Shown piece by piece: positions 63,370-64,000 of a DNA stretch of 64,000 bases. The notes under the pieces are model-generated. The model was not told the DNA's origin. It saw nothing but the letters and a program-made list of their open reading frames with translations, and did no database searches. Every line of letters starts with the position of its first letter. Positions within the stretch are counted from its first letter, which is position 1. This DNA is from CAWAQA01 sp963784065 (GTDB taxonomy: Bacteria > Acidobacteriota > Vicinamibacteria > Vicinamibacterales > UBA2999). The stretch spans positions 1,302,001 to 1,366,000 of the forward strand of contig CAWAQA010000003.1 in the NCBI GenBank assembly GCA_963784065.1, in the 5' to 3' direction. A program made the position numbers and the translations under genes.

Positions 63370-64000
63370 TCAGCGGCGGGGCGCCGGCGCGACGGGAGGG
63401 GCAGGCTTCGCAAAGCGCGCCGCATCCACCCGCGCGTTCGGCTGCACGTCGGTGATCTCGTACGAGTCCCGGCCGTTGATGCCGGTCATCGTCCACTTGA
63501 ACGGCATCTTGACGCCCGCCACCTCGCGATAGTCCTCATAGTCCATCTGGGTGGGGATGCGGCCGACCGGCGACTCGGCAAAACGCAGCTGCCGCACGAG
63601 CAGCGCCGTCTCGGGATCGAAATAGAGCGACGCGGTCACGCCTGTCGCGGTGGTGCCCTGGACGTGCGTCAGCTCCTTGCCGTCGATGAACGCGGGACGG
63701 CCCACGCGCCATTTCATCAGCGCGCTCTTGATCGCGCCAGGAAAACCGAGCGCGGCATCGAGCCTGGCGCCGTCGAGGTCCTGCCCCGTCAGCTCGAGCA
63801 CCGGCACCGGCCTGAACGGCGCGGCATACCAGGCGGTGCCGCCATCATGCGTCATGGTGCTGTCGCCGCTGTCGGTGTGGATGATCGTCGTGCGCCGGTC
63901 GGGGGCGGCGGCAAAAATCTCCACCGGCCGTTCCTGCGACTCCGGTCCGTAACCGACACTGGTCCCTTTGGCGGTGTAGCTCTTCAACGCGCGCAAGCCG
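63370..64000 (-). CDS. C-terminal domain of a larger exported protein (partial)
   Basis: The coding region continues past the window edge. The visible part (about 210 residues) reads LKSYTAKGTSVGYGPESQERPVEIF, TTIIHTDSGDSTMTHDGGTAWY, LELTGQDLDGARLDAALGFPG, YFDPETALLVRQLRFAESPVGRIPTQMDYEDYREVAGVKMPFKWTM and SYEITDVQPNARVDAARFAKP. This beta-rich, lipoprotein-sorting-like domain occurs at the C-terminus of acidobacterial cytochrome c-type exported proteins. No heme motif is visible in the part present. It is convergent with the serine hydrolase gene. Confidence 0.65.
   Translation of the reverse strand, partial: GLRALKSYTAKGTSVGYGPESQERPVEIFAAAPDRRTTIIHTDSGDSTMTHDGGTAWYAAPFRPVPVLELTGQDLDGARLDAALGFPGAIKSALMKWRVGRPAFIDGKELTHVQGTTATGVTASLYFDPETALLVRQLRFAESPVGRIPTQMDYEDYREVAGVKMPFKWTMTGINGRDSYEITDVQPNARVDAARFAKPAPPVAPAPRR

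Noticed and set aside
1..64000. tRNA, rRNA or riboswitch genes
   Set aside because: I looked for cloverleaf-like sequences and conserved RNA motifs in the gaps and found none I could support. The gaps are dominated by the palindromic repeats.

Overview
This is a GC-rich bacterial chromosome segment of about 64 kb. Several features suggest an acidobacterium, probably of the Vicinamibacteria type. There are two very large TonB-dependent receptors with an N-terminal carboxypeptidase-regulatory-like domain, a secreted VWFA-related protein, many secreted beta-propeller and cytochrome c proteins, a DAC-domain sensor protein, and intergenic space packed with short palindromic repeats. The lineage is an inference, because there is no rRNA or tRNA in the window. 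No prophage, insertion sequence, integrase or CRISPR array was found.

Layout. 0.1-14.7 kb holds housekeeping and lipid genes: NAD-dependent isocitrate dehydrogenase, glycerol-phosphate acyltransferase, proline dehydrogenase, CCA-adding enzyme, threonine dehydratase-like enzyme, M28 peptidase, ClpP-like protease, epimerase, DAC-domain protein and an acyl-CoA synthetase/ACP/acyltransferase fusion. 14.7-16.6 kb is an infA - DEAD-box helicase - zinc-ribbon cluster preceded by a sequence matching the sigma-54 consensus exactly. 16.7-28.9 kb is one long minus-strand cluster: a branched-chain-type ABC importer, a GlcG/HbpS-like protein, two dehydrogenases, an M24 peptidase-like enzyme and a fused molybdenum hydroxylase. 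A DRE-TIM aldolase-type synthase diverges from it at 29.2 kb, and together they look like an uptake-and-oxidation pathway for an unknown, possibly N-containing, compound. 30.5-31.6 kb carries a DUF433/DUF5615 toxin-antitoxin pair whose toxin has an extra cold-shock-like C-terminal domain. 31.9-50 kb is mostly secreted or envelope proteins: VWFA, EEP nuclease, two TonB receptors, amidohydrolase, DUF6152 protein and LVIVD protein. 50.3-64 kb has cytochromes, beta-propellers, an orphan TRAP-type binding protein, GTP-dependent PEP carboxykinase, an MFS transporter and a beta-lactamase-fold hydrolase.

Two things dominate the reading. First, many genes, especially in the first 15 kb, carry one or more frameshifts. 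Most are best explained by single-base or very short insertions and leave the conserved protein readable across frames. They look like sequencing error in an uncorrected long-read assembly rather than pseudogenes, so I annotate whole genes across the breaks. Second, the intergenic regions are built from at least seven families of short palindromic or low-complexity repeats, called A to G here. They usually occur as inverted pairs, often nested inside one another, and in at least three places they lie inside coding sequence or form a protein C-terminus. This nested repeat system is the most unusual aspect of the window.
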